Source of the DNA: Streptomyces sp. GS7 | GTDB lineage: Bacteria > Actinomycetota > Actinomycetes > Streptomycetales > Streptomycetaceae | NCBI RefSeq assembly: GCF_009834125.1 | Contig: NZ_CP047146.1 | Coordinates: 3,589,501-3,653,500, forward strand | DNA length: 64,000 nucleotides | Direction of reading: 5' to 3' | Part shown: positions 1-8,133 of the stretch, piece by piece | Layout: every line of letters starts with the position of its first letter | Numbering within the stretch: the first letter of the stretch is position 1 | Translations under genes and position numbers: made by a program | Notes under the pieces: model-generated | Seen by the model: the letters and a program-made list of their open reading frames with translations, nothing else | Database searches by the model: none | What the model was told of the DNA's origin: nothing

Positions 1-383
1 TCGGCGGCGGTGGCGGTCTCGTAACCGAGTTGCTCGCCGATGGCCACGGCCAGGTCGTCGGGGCCGCGGCCCCGCGCACCGAGCGCGGCGTGGAAGACGG
101 GCCCGGTGCGGTCCCCACCGCTCCCGGCGTCGTCCCGATCCGCCTGGCCGAGGAGGAACAGCCAGGTCAGCAGCGTGCTGCGGCCGCTGCCGGCGGGCCC
201 CGTCACATAGAACGCGCCGGCGCTCGGCGAGGCCGCCACGAATTCCCGGAACGCGTCCGCCACGGCCTGCCGGCCATAGGGGAAACCCGCGTCCGCGGCA
301 TCGCCCCCGGACGCGCCGGCGCCGGCGGCAGGGCCGGCGCCCGAAGAGGGGGGACCACCGGTCAGGGAGCCGCTGTCGGTCAC
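1..383 (-). CDS. P-loop ATP-binding protein, N-terminal part (cut by window edge)
   Basis: The reading frame starts at GTG 383-381 and runs off the window, giving about 127 residues. A Walker A motif GPAGSGRST lies at residues 62-70, after a Gly/Ala/Pro-rich N-terminus, and the frame then reads like a STAND/AAA-type NTPase (FHAALGARGRGPDDLAVAIG). The start overlaps the stop of the upstream SUKH-4 gene as GTGA, so translation is probably coupled and the protein probably belongs to the same toxin-immunity operon. NTPase modules next to SUKH-4 domains are familiar in actinobacteria, but the C-terminus that would say what it does is outside the window. Confidence 0.7.
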   Translation of the reverse strand, partial: MTDSGSLTGGPPSSGAGPAAGAGASGGDAADAGFPYGRQAVADAFREFVAASPSAGAFYVTGPAGSGRSTLLTWLFLLGQADRDDAGSGGDRTGPVFHAALGARGRGPDDLAVAIGEQLGYETATAA

Positions 384-1264
384 TCTTCCGACCCCTCCGT
401 TTCGTTTTCGCCCTCGTCCTCTTCCTCGACGAAGGCCGCCAGTTCCTGGATGCCCGCCTCGCGGTCGGCGGCACCGGGGCCGTAGTCGAAGCTGTAGCTG
501 ACCTCGGCTCCGGGGAAGGTGGTGGCCAGCCACGCGGCGCAGTAGCAGCCGGGCAGTGCGCAGGGTGCGAGATCGGCGTGGGCCCGGGTGACCTGCTGTG
601 CCGCGATGCCCCGCTGCAGCAGTTCCCCGCCCAGGCGACGCAGCGCATGCCCCTGCCCGGGCAGGGTGTAGCCGGAGACCGTCCGCGTCGCCCCCGTGGC
701 CGTACGGAATTCGAGGATTCCGGAGGAGTCCACCGAGGCGGTGAGGCGGAGGTCGTCGATGACCAGCCGCCACCAGTGCTCCTCGTCGGCCATCGCCTCC
801 GGGTCGAGCGCGGTGAGGCGCTCCTGGCACTTCGCCACCGCGGCCACCGCGTCCGGGCCGACCGGGTCGGGCGCCAAGTCCTGCAGCAGCCGGCCCAGTT
901 CGGCCAGGGACGCCAGCCAGGTGCGTGCCGTGGTGTTCACCAGCCGCGTCGGATACGTCCCCGCGCACGACGCCGAGACGACCTCGCCTTCCGGGGCGCA
1001 GCAGATCTGCGTACCGCCGTCGTCGCCCAGGTGCCGGAATTCGCGTGCCTCACCGACCGGTTGGGGGAGTCCCGCCTCGGTCGCGTAGCGGGCGAGGGGC
1101 AGGGGATCGCGGGCAGCGCGGAAGTACGGGCCCACCGACTCCGGCAGGCCCGGCGAGGCGAGCAGCTCCCGAAGGGGCGAGGGCACGGCGAGGTCGTCGA
1201 GGCGTGCGGAACTCCAGCGGCGTACCGGCGACCCCCCGCGGCGTCCGGAAGCGGGCGTGGTCAT
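380..1264 (-). CDS. SUKH-4 family immunity protein with C-terminal inactive deaminase-like domain
   Basis: 294 aa; ATG 1264 preceded by GAGGAG. Residues about 25-180 fit the SUKH-4 fold (GLP, then HLGDDGGTQICCAPEGEVVS, then RLVNTTARTWLASL). Residues about 200-280 align with the C-terminus of the neighbouring toxin: VTR, a C-x6-C pair (C235, C242), and YSFDYGPGAADREAG against YAFEYDHHTPGSKRQG. The His-x-Glu catalytic motif is HAL here (206-208), so the Glu is missing and the domain should be inactive. SUKH proteins neutralise nuclease and deaminase toxins by direct binding. The dead deaminase copy may add a second contact or act as a decoy (inference). Confidence 0.82.
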   Translation of the reverse strand: MTTPASGRRGGSPVRRWSSARLDDLAVPSPLRELLASPGLPESVGPYFRAARDPLPLARYATEAGLPQPVGEAREFRHLGDDGGTQICCAPEGEVVSASCAGTYPTRLVNTTARTWLASLAELGRLLQDLAPDPVGPDAVAAVAKCQERLTALDPEAMADEEHWWRLVIDDLRLTASVDSSGILEFRTATGATRTVSGYTLPGQGHALRRLGGELLQRGIAAQQVTRAHADLAPCALPGCYCAAWLATTFPGAEVSYSFDYGPGAADREAGIQELAAFVEEEDEGENETEGSEE

Positions 1265-1289
1265 TCAGGTGCTCCTCTGCATCCGTACG

Positions 1290-2102
1290 TCAGCCCCGCC
1301 GCTTGATCGGCTTGTCCCCGAACACCCATCGGACATGGTCTTCGAGGTCGCGGTTGCCCTGCCGCTTCGACCCTGGCGTGTGGTGGTCATATTCGAAAGC
1401 GTAGCTGCGGTCGGCATCCGGGAAATAATGCCGGGTCCAGTCGTTGCAGTTGGGACTCTTCTGGTTGCAGAAATCACGTTCCGAATAGATGCGGGTGACC
1501 TTGATCTTCCGGTCCGGGCCGGGGTCGCGCCCTTCCGCTATCGCCTTCTCCCGCTCCTCGGTGAGGCGCTTCTGCTGGTCGAGCACGGGAACGCCGACGA
1601 CGCGTTCCGAATGCGTCCCATCGCTGTGCCCGACCTCCACATGCCGCTGCCCGTGCTCGTCCTCCCACTCGAAGGCCGCGTAGTTCTTCTGGGAGCGGTC
1701 GCCGTCGGCCTTGCGCTTCGCGTTCACCTTCTGCGCCAGGTCGTGCGTCCGCGGGTCGACCTTCGTGGCGTCCTGCTTGGGGTTGCGCTCGGCATTCGCC
1801 GGCAGCGGGTACTTGCTTTCCTTCCGTTGCCGTTTCGGCGGGGGGCTGTCCTTGCCGGATCCGGACGACGAACGGCTGCCGCGGCGTTTGGGCCCGCCGC
1901 CGGACTTCTCCCCGGACTTGCCCATGGAGGAGAACTGCTTGCTGTGCTTGGCCTCTGTCTCGTTGACGTTCTTGGCCACCTGCTCGGCGCCGTGGGCCGT
2001 CTTGCTGTAGAGCCCGCCGACGGCCTCGGCCGTGTCCTTGGACACGGCCTTGGTTATTCTGCCGGCCGATTTCTCCAGCGCCTTGGCTATGGGGTGCGTC
2101 AA
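1290..2102 (-). CDS. Nucleic acid/nucleotide deaminase toxin (XOO_2897/SUKH-associated type)
   Basis: 270 aa from TTG 2102, which overlaps the stop of the WXG-like gene (TTGA). Residues 1-60 are helical, 60-135 are Lys/Arg/Ser-rich low complexity, and the C-terminus carries a deaminase domain: THSE (H164, E166) and YSERDFCNQKSPNC (C212, C219, a C-x6-C pair), followed by YAFEY. Such domains use a Zn-activated water to deaminate bases or nucleotides; which substrate is unknown. The usual Pro before the first Cys is Phe here. The protein has no WXG domain or signal peptide of its own, so export probably depends on the coupled upstream gene. The downstream SUKH-4 gene is the expected antidote. 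Confidence 0.8.
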   Translation of the reverse strand: MTHPIAKALEKSAGRITKAVSKDTAEAVGGLYSKTAHGAEQVAKNVNETEAKHSKQFSSMGKSGEKSGGGPKRRGSRSSSGSGKDSPPPKRQRKESKYPLPANAERNPKQDATKVDPRTHDLAQKVNAKRKADGDRSQKNYAAFEWEDEHGQRHVEVGHSDGTHSERVVGVPVLDQQKRLTEEREKAIAEGRDPGPDRKIKVTRIYSERDFCNQKSPNCNDWTRHYFPDADRSYAFEYDHHTPGSKRQGNRDLEDHVRWVFGDKPIKRRG

Positions 2103-2833
2103 CTGAAGGACATCCCTTCCGTGGCCGAGGCGAACTTCGCCGCGTGGCCGGCGACGTCCTCCGCGTGGCTGCGGAACTTCGCGGCGTGACCGAGAAGTTC
2201 ATCGGGATGGATGGTGTACCCCGACCCGGCTCCGCCGCCGCCTCCGGAGGAGGAGACCCCCAGGGCCTTCTCCGCCCCCTGGAACACCAGGCCGCTCACC
2301 GCCCGTTCGACGGCCTGCTCCAGCGGCTCGGTCGCCTGCTGGACGAGTTCGCCGACGATCTGCTGTTCCACTTCCTTGAGGATCGAATCGACGATCTTCT
2401 TCGTCGCCGCGATCAGGGCGACCTCCGCCGCCTCGGCCAGTCCCAGGGTGACGACGGCGGCGGCCTGGTCCGCGATGAACTCGGCCGCCATCACGACCAG
2501 TTCGGCGATCACCGCCACTTTGGCCCCGACGATCGCGACCGCGGCTATCTCCAGCACCGAAGCGGCCGTGTTGCACACCTGCACGAGTTCCGTCATGTGG
2601 CTGGAAGACATCGTCGACCACTTCTCGACGAGCTGCTCGTACGAGGCCGCCTGGTAGTGCTCGCCCATCTGCTTGAGGGTGTCGCTCGCCGACGCATGGG
2701 ACTTTTCGAGGTTGGACGCGAACTCCTTGACATGACCGGCGAACTCACGGACCTTGTCCTCGTTCACCTGCGGCCAGTTCAGCCCGAGCAGGTCCATCAC
2801 CCAGACCAGCCCGTCGGGCAGTTCGATCGCCAC
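2099..2833 (-). CDS. WXG100-like helical protein, probable type VII/ESX-linked toxin partner
   Basis: 244 aa from GTG 2833, chosen because of the AGGGGGA ribosome site and because VAIELPDGLVWVMDLLGLNW is the usual start of this family; a longer in-frame ATG at 2884 is unlikely. It has an N-terminal helical hairpin with a W-S-T turn near residue 73, a long Ala/Val-rich hydrophobic helical region (about 90-150), a Gly-rich linker, and a short C-terminal helical repeat (IHPDELLGHAAKF). Proteins of this shape form the trafficking end of ESX-type polymorphic toxins. The toxin domain sits in the next, overlapping gene. Confidence 0.7.
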   Translation of the reverse strand: MAIELPDGLVWVMDLLGLNWPQVNEDKVREFAGHVKEFASNLEKSHASASDTLKQMGEHYQAASYEQLVEKWSTMSSSHMTELVQVCNTAASVLEIAAVAIVGAKVAVIAELVVMAAEFIADQAAAVVTLGLAEAAEVALIAATKKIVDSILKEVEQQIVGELVQQATEPLEQAVERAVSGLVFQGAEKALGVSSSGGGGGAGSGYTIHPDELLGHAAKFRSHAEDVAGHAAKFASATEGMSFS

Positions 2834-3072
2834 GCTTCGCTTCCCCCTGGTACCCACAGCTCGTGCCCGCGCCGATGACGGCACATCACTTCAGCTAACT
2901 GTTGCCGATGTTCACGATGCAAGTACCTACCCGGCCATATCGGGGCCGGTTCCGCACGGTGGCAGCGACAACGCAGTGCCGGGGCCTGGGCGAACCCCAC
3001 GGCCCGGACCGTCCCGAGGCGGTGACCGAATCCCCCCGTGGTGGGCGAGCGCCGCGCGGCGCTCGCCGCGGC

Positions 3073-3420
3073 TCAGTGGTCGACCGTGACCTCGAAGCGC
3101 TCCGGGGCCGCGCCCTCGGCGGTGACCGTGAAGACGGCGGTGCCGGCCGCGTCGCCCGCCACGAGCTGGGGGCTCTGCGCGTAGCCCTGGGCGTCGGTGC
3201 GGACCTGTGCGGTGGCCTCGTCGCCTTCGAAGAGGGCCTGCTGGCTCATGGTGTCCCAGCTGAACGTCACCGCGACGTCGGCCACGGGTGCGTGCCTCTG
3301 GCTGTCGACGATCCGGGCCTTGAGCGGGTGGGCGAACGTCTCATGAGGACCGGCGTGCTGCCCGGTTCCCCCGGCCGGCTGGATGGCCCGCGCCCAGCCC
3401 CAGCCTGCTTCCGCACTCAT
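3073..3420 (-). CDS. Small Ig-like (Big_1-type) domain protein
   Basis: 115 aa from ATG 3420, with AGGAGG just upstream; the longer open frame to 3702 has no ribosome site. The sequence reads as one beta-sandwich: LKARIVDSQRHAPVADVAV, then TDAQGYAQSPQLVAGDAAG, then AVFTVTAEGAAPERFEVTVD, which is the pattern of invasin-type Ig-like domains that limit variation of free-ended surface proteins. No signal peptide or membrane segment is visible. Function unknown. It lies outside the toxin operon, separated by about 240 nt. Confidence 0.6.
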   Translation of the reverse strand: MSAEAGWGWARAIQPAGGTGQHAGPHETFAHPLKARIVDSQRHAPVADVAVTFSWDTMSQQALFEGDEATAQVRTDAQGYAQSPQLVAGDAAGTAVFTVTAEGAAPERFEVTVDH

Positions 3421-3643
3421 ACGGCCTCCTGACTCACACATCCCGCTGGTGGCAAGGCGCCCGGATCCATTCCCGGGAGACGTCGGTGATGCTAAACAAG
3501 CCGCCGCCGCATCCCCGCGCACGACCGCTTCGTTTCCGGGAAGTTCCTGCGGTGGGGTGACGGGTGCGGCGGCAGGCGGGGTGGCGGGTGGCGCGGCGGT
3601 GCGGAGCCGGGGGAGGGCCGTACGGCGGGGGCGGCGGCCGCGG

Positions 3644-4624
3644 TCAGGTGCGCAGTGTGGGCGAACTCCGCTGCAGCGCGGGATCATTGGGGCCCTCGGC
3701 AAGGCGGTAGGCGTCGAGGCGGTGATCGATGCAGTCGATGATGGCCGGGATCACCGTGGTCATGCCGGGGCGCCAGCCGGGGACCGCGTTGACCTCGCAG
3801 ACGGTGTGCTCGCCGGTGGCGGAGAAGAGCAGGTCCACGCCGGCGATGGTGAGGCCCAGGGACTGCGCGGCCCGGACGGCCAGGGCCTCGGCTTCCGGGT
3901 AGCGGCCCCGGCAGAGGGTGGCCGTGCCGCCGCGGGCGAGGTTCGAGGCGAGCGCGCCGTCGCGGGCGGTGCGCAGCTCGGCGGCGACGGCCTCCCCGTC
4001 GACGACGACCACCCGCAGGTCGCGCCCGTGCGAGGGGGCCACGTACTGCTGGAAGACGACGGGTACCTCCTCGGCGAGGCTGCCCGCCACGTCGCGCAGC
4101 ATGGTCAGGTCGGGGGCGAGGAACACCTGCTTGCCGCCGTGGCCGTTGGCGGACTTGACCACGCAGGGCGTGTCGAGACCGGGGGTCCGCACGACACCGT
4201 CCAGGGGGCTGGTGGTGTACGAGAGGGAGTCGGGCACGGGCAGGCCGGCCAGCGCCAGCTCCTGCAGCTGCCAGACCTTGTTCCGGCAGGTGAGGTGTGC
4301 TTCGAGGGGGTTGATGAGGGTGGCTCCCATGCGCTCCAGGTGCCGCAGGAGGGTCACCTCGCGGTCGTGGTGCATCGAGCCTGGTGTCTGGCGTACGCAG
4401 ACGACCTTGGGGGCCGGCACCTCCTGCCCGCCCAGGGTGCGCAGGAACAGCCGCCCGTCCTGGACGCCGAGGAGCAGCTCGCTGGTGTGCCAGACCGCGA
4501 ACCGGGAGCCGTACGTCGCCGTCAGCGCGTCCGCCAGGGCCGCGGTGGTGCCGATCGCCCCGTACGGATGTGCGCGTACCAGCAGCCAGATGTCGAGCGG
4601 GGGCAGCGTCGGTGACTGGGCCAT
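3644..4624 (-). CDS. RimK-like ATP-grasp ligase
   Basis: 326 aa, single ATP-grasp protein. Residues 1-100 form the pre-ATP-grasp domain (WLLVRAHPYGAIGTTAALAD); the nucleotide loop is CVVKSANGHGGKQVF (about 172-186); the metal site is CEVNAVPGWRPG (about 290). These features match alpha-L-glutamate ligases of the RimK family, which join an amino acid to a carboxylate through an acyl-phosphate. No peptide precursor or lysine-biosynthesis gene lies next to it, so the substrate is open. It is divergent from the AI-2E exporter gene. Confidence 0.75.
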   Translation of the reverse strand: MAQSPTLPPLDIWLLVRAHPYGAIGTTAALADALTATYGSRFAVWHTSELLLGVQDGRLFLRTLGGQEVPAPKVVCVRQTPGSMHHDREVTLLRHLERMGATLINPLEAHLTCRNKVWQLQELALAGLPVPDSLSYTTSPLDGVVRTPGLDTPCVVKSANGHGGKQVFLAPDLTMLRDVAGSLAEEVPVVFQQYVAPSHGRDLRVVVVDGEAVAAELRTARDGALASNLARGGTATLCRGRYPEAEALAVRAAQSLGLTIAGVDLLFSATGEHTVCEVNAVPGWRPGMTTVIPAIIDCIDHRLDAYRLAEGPNDPALQRSSPTLRT

Positions 4625-4962
4625 GAATCCGCCTCATCCCTTGCGGCATCGGGGATCGGGGACCGGTATGTGAGTTCCCCTCAGGGCCGCACCCTACCCG
4701 GGGCCGCCACGGCGCCGCCGCCGTGCCGCGCGGCCCGTGGGCCGGCCCGGGGAGGCGGCGCCCAGAGGTACCGACAGGGCACGATCCGAGCACGGCGTCC
4801 CTTCACCTGGAGTCCCACCCGGGGTGCCTTCGGGCGAATACCCGCCCGCTCGCGTTCGGCCGCCGGTCCGCGGTGATATCAGACCTTGGGTAGGCGCGGA
4901 GGCGGGAGCCTGTCTCCGGGGCGGCGTCCCTTCGGGGCCGGCGGGAGGAGGTGGCGGCCCGT
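4625..4962. other. Divergent intergenic region, no gene recognised
   Basis: 338 bp between the ATP-grasp gene and the AI-2E family gene. It must hold both promoters. I see no convincing paired -35/-10 elements or palindrome; only GGGAGGAGG at 4942-4951 is clear, the ribosome site of the rightward gene. Confidence 0.4.
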
Positions 4963-6174
4963 ATGCGGAACCGATCCCGTCGGCGGCAGGAACCCGGGTC
5001 CGGCGATCGCGGCACCCCTGCCCGGCGGCGCGGACCGGGCGCCTCGCGCGGGGACCGGGAGCGGAGCCGGGGCGTACGCGGACCGCGCCCGCCGGGCGGC
5101 AGGTCGGTCCGGCGCTCCGCGGAGGCCGCCGGCGTCCCCGCGGCGCTGCGCGTCGCCGCCGCCTACGCGTGGCGGCTCCTCGTCGTCGGTGCGGCCGTCT
5201 ACGTCGTCTTCATGACGCTGGGGCGGTTCCATCTGGTGACGCTGGCGGTCTTCCTCGCGCTGGTACTGACCGCCCTGCTGGAGCCGCTGACCAACTGGCT
5301 GACCCGCCGGATGCCGCGTGCGGCGGCGGTCACCGCCGGTCTGCTGCTCTCCGTCGTGCTCCTCTTCGGTGTACTGAGCCTGATCGGGGCGAATGTCGCC
5401 GACGAGTGGCCGGGGCTGCGCGCGGTCTTCTCCGGCGGTCTGACCAGGATCGAGCAGTTGCTGCAGGGCCCGCCGTTCCATCTGCGGCCCGGAGCCCTCT
5501 CGCACCTCCAGTCGTGGGTCTCCCGATTCGTGGCGACCAACCGCGCCAACCTGATCAGCACCGCGGTGAGCGGCGTGGGCCGGCTGGCCGAGGTCCTGAC
5601 GGTGGGTGCGCTGGCGATGTTCTGCTCGATCTTCTTCCTGCATTCGGGCACCCGGATGTGGCAGTGGTTCGGCGGCCGCCTGCCGGAGCGCCGGCGGCAC
5701 GCCGTACGGGCTGCGGGGCGTACCGCGTGGACGACGTTCACCGGCTACACCCGCGGCATCGTGATCATCGCCGCGACCAACGCCGTCCTCGTGGGACTGG
5801 CGCTCTTCGTCCTGCGGGTTCCCCTCGTCCTGCCCCTGGCGGTGCTGGAGTTCTTCGCCGCGTTCATCCCGCTGGTCGGCTCGCCGGTGGCGCTGGCGGT
5901 GGCCGCGGTCGTGGCGCTGGCCTCGCGGGGCCCGCTCGTGGCGATGCTCGTCGTCCTGCTGATCGTGGTCATCGGACAGCTCGAAGGCCATGTGCTGCAC
6001 CCGTTGGTGATGAGCCGGGCGGTGAGCCTGCACCCGGTCGTGGTGGCCCTCGCGGTCGTCTGCGGCGGCGTCACCGCCGGTGTGCTCGGGGCGGTCGTGG
6101 CGGTGCCGCTGGTCTCGGTCGTCTGGTCCGTCTACGGGGCCCTCTGCGTGCCCCCGCTGCCACCGGCGGCCTGA
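4963..6174 (+). CDS. AI-2E family transporter
   Basis: 403 aa from ATG 4963, 12 nt after GGAGGAG; an in-frame GTG at 4951 abuts that site and is less likely. A basic cytoplasmic N-terminus of about 60 residues precedes two hydrophobic helices, a large extracytoplasmic-type loop (about 130-220), and a run of helices to the C-terminus with FIPLVGSPVALAVAAVVAL and VIGQLEGHVLHPLVMSR, both typical of the AI-2E/PerM exporter family. Members include an autoinducer-2 exporter and Na+/H+ antiporters; the cargo here is unknown. Confidence 0.85.
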   Translation: MRNRSRRRQEPGSGDRGTPARRRGPGASRGDRERSRGVRGPRPPGGRSVRRSAEAAGVPAALRVAAAYAWRLLVVGAAVYVVFMTLGRFHLVTLAVFLALVLTALLEPLTNWLTRRMPRAAAVTAGLLLSVVLLFGVLSLIGANVADEWPGLRAVFSGGLTRIEQLLQGPPFHLRPGALSHLQSWVSRFVATNRANLISTAVSGVGRLAEVLTVGALAMFCSIFFLHSGTRMWQWFGGRLPERRRHAVRAAGRTAWTTFTGYTRGIVIIAATNAVLVGLALFVLRVPLVLPLAVLEFFAAFIPLVGSPVALAVAAVVALASRGPLVAMLVVLLIVVIGQLEGHVLHPLVMSRAVSLHPVVVALAVVCGGVTAGVLGAVVAVPLVSVVWSVYGALCVPPLPPAA

Positions 6175-6220
6175 CGCGCGCGGCGGGGTCGCCGACGCAT
6201 CCGCCGGACACCCACCCTCC

Positions 6221-6244
6221 GGACACGGACACGGACACGGACGC
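6221..6244. repeat. Tandem hexamer GGACAC, about four copies
   Basis: GGACAC repeats three times exactly, then once as GGACGC, in the short gap between two convergent genes. Likely a simple-sequence slip with no clear role; I see no terminator hairpin in this gap. Confidence 0.7.
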
Positions 6245-6270
6245 GGAGCGGTCCGGTTGGGCGCGCTCCC

Positions 6271-7449
6271 CTAGCCGACCGGGGACCGTTCCTGCTGTGG
6301 GCGGTGTGCCGCGGCCAACCGCTCCCTCTCGACCACCTTGCGCCCGTACATCACCCGCAGGCTGACCACCGTGGTCGCGGCGAACGCCAGCATCCCGCAG
6401 CCGATGGCCACCCCCGCGCACAGCGCCGTCTGCCGGTCGAGTCCGGCGTAGCGTGGGAACAGCAGGCCCGCGGAGGCCGAGAGGACCGGGGCCAGGCACA
6501 GCGCGGCCAGGTGCAGCCGCCACTCCTCGCGCGCCCAGCTGTTGCCCGCCCGCCCCGCGCGCCGGGCGCGGACGGCCAGCACGACGTAGGTCACGGCGTA
6601 CGGGAGCAGATACCCGAGCAGCAGTCGCTCACCGGTAACTCCCCACCCCAGGAAGGACCTTGCGATCCAGACCAGAGCGAGGGCACCGGCGAGATGCGCC
6701 GCCGCGAGTACCGGCACCGGCACCCACGTCCCGGTCACTCCCGGAACCGTCGTCCGCCTGTCCATCGCGCGGGAGCCGAGCAGCGCACCGAACACGACGA
6801 TCGAGCCGAGGTGCATGATGGCGACCCGGTTGACGTCCTCCAGGGAGAGGCCGGGGAGGAGCGCCGGGAGGGCGCCCCACTCAAGTCGCAGCAGCGGCGC
6901 GGTCATCAGGTAGCCGTAGCAGAGCAGCATCCACCGCTGGTGCAGGTCCGGGAACCTGGCGGCCGCCGCGACGATGCCGTAGGTGACGCTCATGACGGTG
7001 CCGACCAGGATGGTGGCGAGCGCGATCCAGAACGCCGGCCCGCTGAAGGCGTCGCCGGGGGCGGTCCGTACGAGGTAGACCGCGGCGCCTGCCATCGAGG
7101 CGTAGACGGTCAGCGCGAACGCCACCCCTACGGCGCGGTGCAGCCGGACGCGCCGCCGTACGGCCGTCAGGAGCTGTACCGGCCCGAGGAGCATCAACGC
7201 ACCGCCGAGGACCGAATGGACGATCATCGCGACCAGGCTGCGTCCGTACGGGCCGATGCGGGTCGCGAAGGCGTCGGCGACATAGCGGGGCGAGGTTGCG
7301 CGGGCCAGGAGCCATTCGCCGATCGCCGGGGAGCCCCGGTGGGCGTACGGCCAGAGTTCGGTCATCGCGATCGGGGCGTAGCCCACGCAGACGGCGACCA
7401 GCGCGATCGTGGCCACGCGGCGCCGGCCGACCCTCCTCGGACGGTTCAT
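6271..7449 (-). CDS. DUF2306 family membrane protein
   Basis: 392 aa from ATG 7449, preceded by AAGGGGG; the open frame extends further upstream, but that stretch is promoter DNA. Multiple hydrophobic segments are spread over the whole length. The central part (VLGGALMLLGPVQLL, then RLHRAVGVAF, then HQRWMLLCYGYLMTAPLLR) is the DUF2306 pattern of four-helix heme-type membrane domains with conserved His and Arg residues. Function unknown. It is downstream of a PadR gene on the same strand, with a perfect palindrome at its promoter, so PadR control is likely. Confidence 0.75.
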   Translation of the reverse strand: MNRPRRVGRRRVATIALVAVCVGYAPIAMTELWPYAHRGSPAIGEWLLARATSPRYVADAFATRIGPYGRSLVAMIVHSVLGGALMLLGPVQLLTAVRRRVRLHRAVGVAFALTVYASMAGAAVYLVRTAPGDAFSGPAFWIALATILVGTVMSVTYGIVAAAARFPDLHQRWMLLCYGYLMTAPLLRLEWGALPALLPGLSLEDVNRVAIMHLGSIVVFGALLGSRAMDRRTTVPGVTGTWVPVPVLAAAHLAGALALVWIARSFLGWGVTGERLLLGYLLPYAVTYVVLAVRARRAGRAGNSWAREEWRLHLAALCLAPVLSASAGLLFPRYAGLDRQTALCAGVAIGCGMLAFAATTVVSLRVMYGRKVVERERLAAAHRPQQERSPVG

Positions 7450-7477
7450 GACGGCCCCCTTGCTCGCTGCACCCGCG

Positions 7478-7502
7478 TCGATAGTCCTATCTGGACTATC
7501 GA
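7478..7502 (-). promoter_or_regulatory. 25-bp perfect palindrome, probable PadR operator
   Basis: TCGATAGTCC (7478-7487), five-base spacer TATCT, then GGACTATCGA (7493-7502): ten-base arms with no mismatch. It begins just after the predicted -10 box of the DUF2306 gene and ends 28 bases before its start codon, where a bound repressor would block transcription. Confidence 0.65.
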
Positions 7503-7504
7503 GA

Positions 7505-7533
7505 AGGTAAGGGCGGTCCGCCGCGGTGGTCAA
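7505..7533 (-). promoter_or_regulatory. Predicted promoter of the DUF2306 gene
   Basis: On the minus strand TTGACC (7533-7528) is followed after exactly 17 bp by TTACCT (7510-7505). The -35 is close to consensus, the -10 is fair. The palindrome 7478-7502 covers the expected transcription start. Confidence 0.5.
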
Positions 7534-7549
7534 CGGTCATGCGCCGGCT

Positions 7550-8065
7550 TCACGGTTCGCGCTGTTCCACCCACTGCCAGAAATCGACCATCATCCGCTC
7601 ATAGCGGATGCCGAATTCCAGCGCCTCGCGCTGACCGCGGGTCAGCAACGCGCCTACGCTCTCCGCGAGTTGCTCGTATTCCGCGAGAGTGCGACGGTGC
7701 TCGGCGATCTGCACCGGCGAGTGCACCTCCGGCCGGGCGCCGAACCACAGCTTGAGGATGCCGCGTTCACGCGCCTCGACCGGTACGAAGGCCGGGTCGG
7801 CGAGCCACTCCTCCAGGGCCGCCCTGCCCGCCGCGGTCAGCTTCATCAGGCGCCGGTTCCGCCCGCCGGCCTGCCGGTCCTCCGACAGCAGGCCCGCTTC
7901 CACGAGCCGGTCGCACTGCGCATAGACCTGCGCGTGCGGCATCGACCAGAACGGGGCCACGGTCCGCGCGGCCTCGACCTTCACGTCGTACGGGCTGGCC
8001 TCGCCCAGTTTGTCGATGATGCCGAGCACAAGGAACGACGGGGTGGTCAAGCGGGATTCAGCCAT
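7550..8065 (-). CDS. PadR family transcriptional regulator
   Basis: 171 aa from ATG 8065. The N-terminal winged helix (SFLVLGIIDKLGEASPYDVK, then HAQVYAQCDRLVEAGLLSED, then LMKLTAAGRAALEEWLADP) is PadR-like, followed by the C-terminal helical dimerisation part (RTLAEYEQLAES). PadR proteins usually repress a nearby efflux or membrane gene and release DNA when a small lipophilic or phenolic ligand binds. The nearest target is the DUF2306 gene just downstream, which has a palindrome in its promoter. Confidence 0.8.
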   Translation of the reverse strand: MAESRLTTPSFLVLGIIDKLGEASPYDVKVEAARTVAPFWSMPHAQVYAQCDRLVEAGLLSEDRQAGGRNRRLMKLTAAGRAALEEWLADPAFVPVEARERGILKLWFGARPEVHSPVQIAEHRRTLAEYEQLAESVGALLTRGQREALEFGIRYERMMVDFWQWVEQREP

Positions 8066-8133
8066 GCGGCGACCGTATCGCGGGGCGCGACGAGCGGGGG
8101 CGGTGAGCCGGGGCGGCCGGTTCGGACTGCCCG

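Noticed and set aside
4737..6365. A 542-aa Arg/Gly-rich frame over the AI-2E gene
   Set aside because: Composition is typical of a wrong-frame shadow in very GC-rich DNA; the 403-aa frame has the membrane helices and family motifs.
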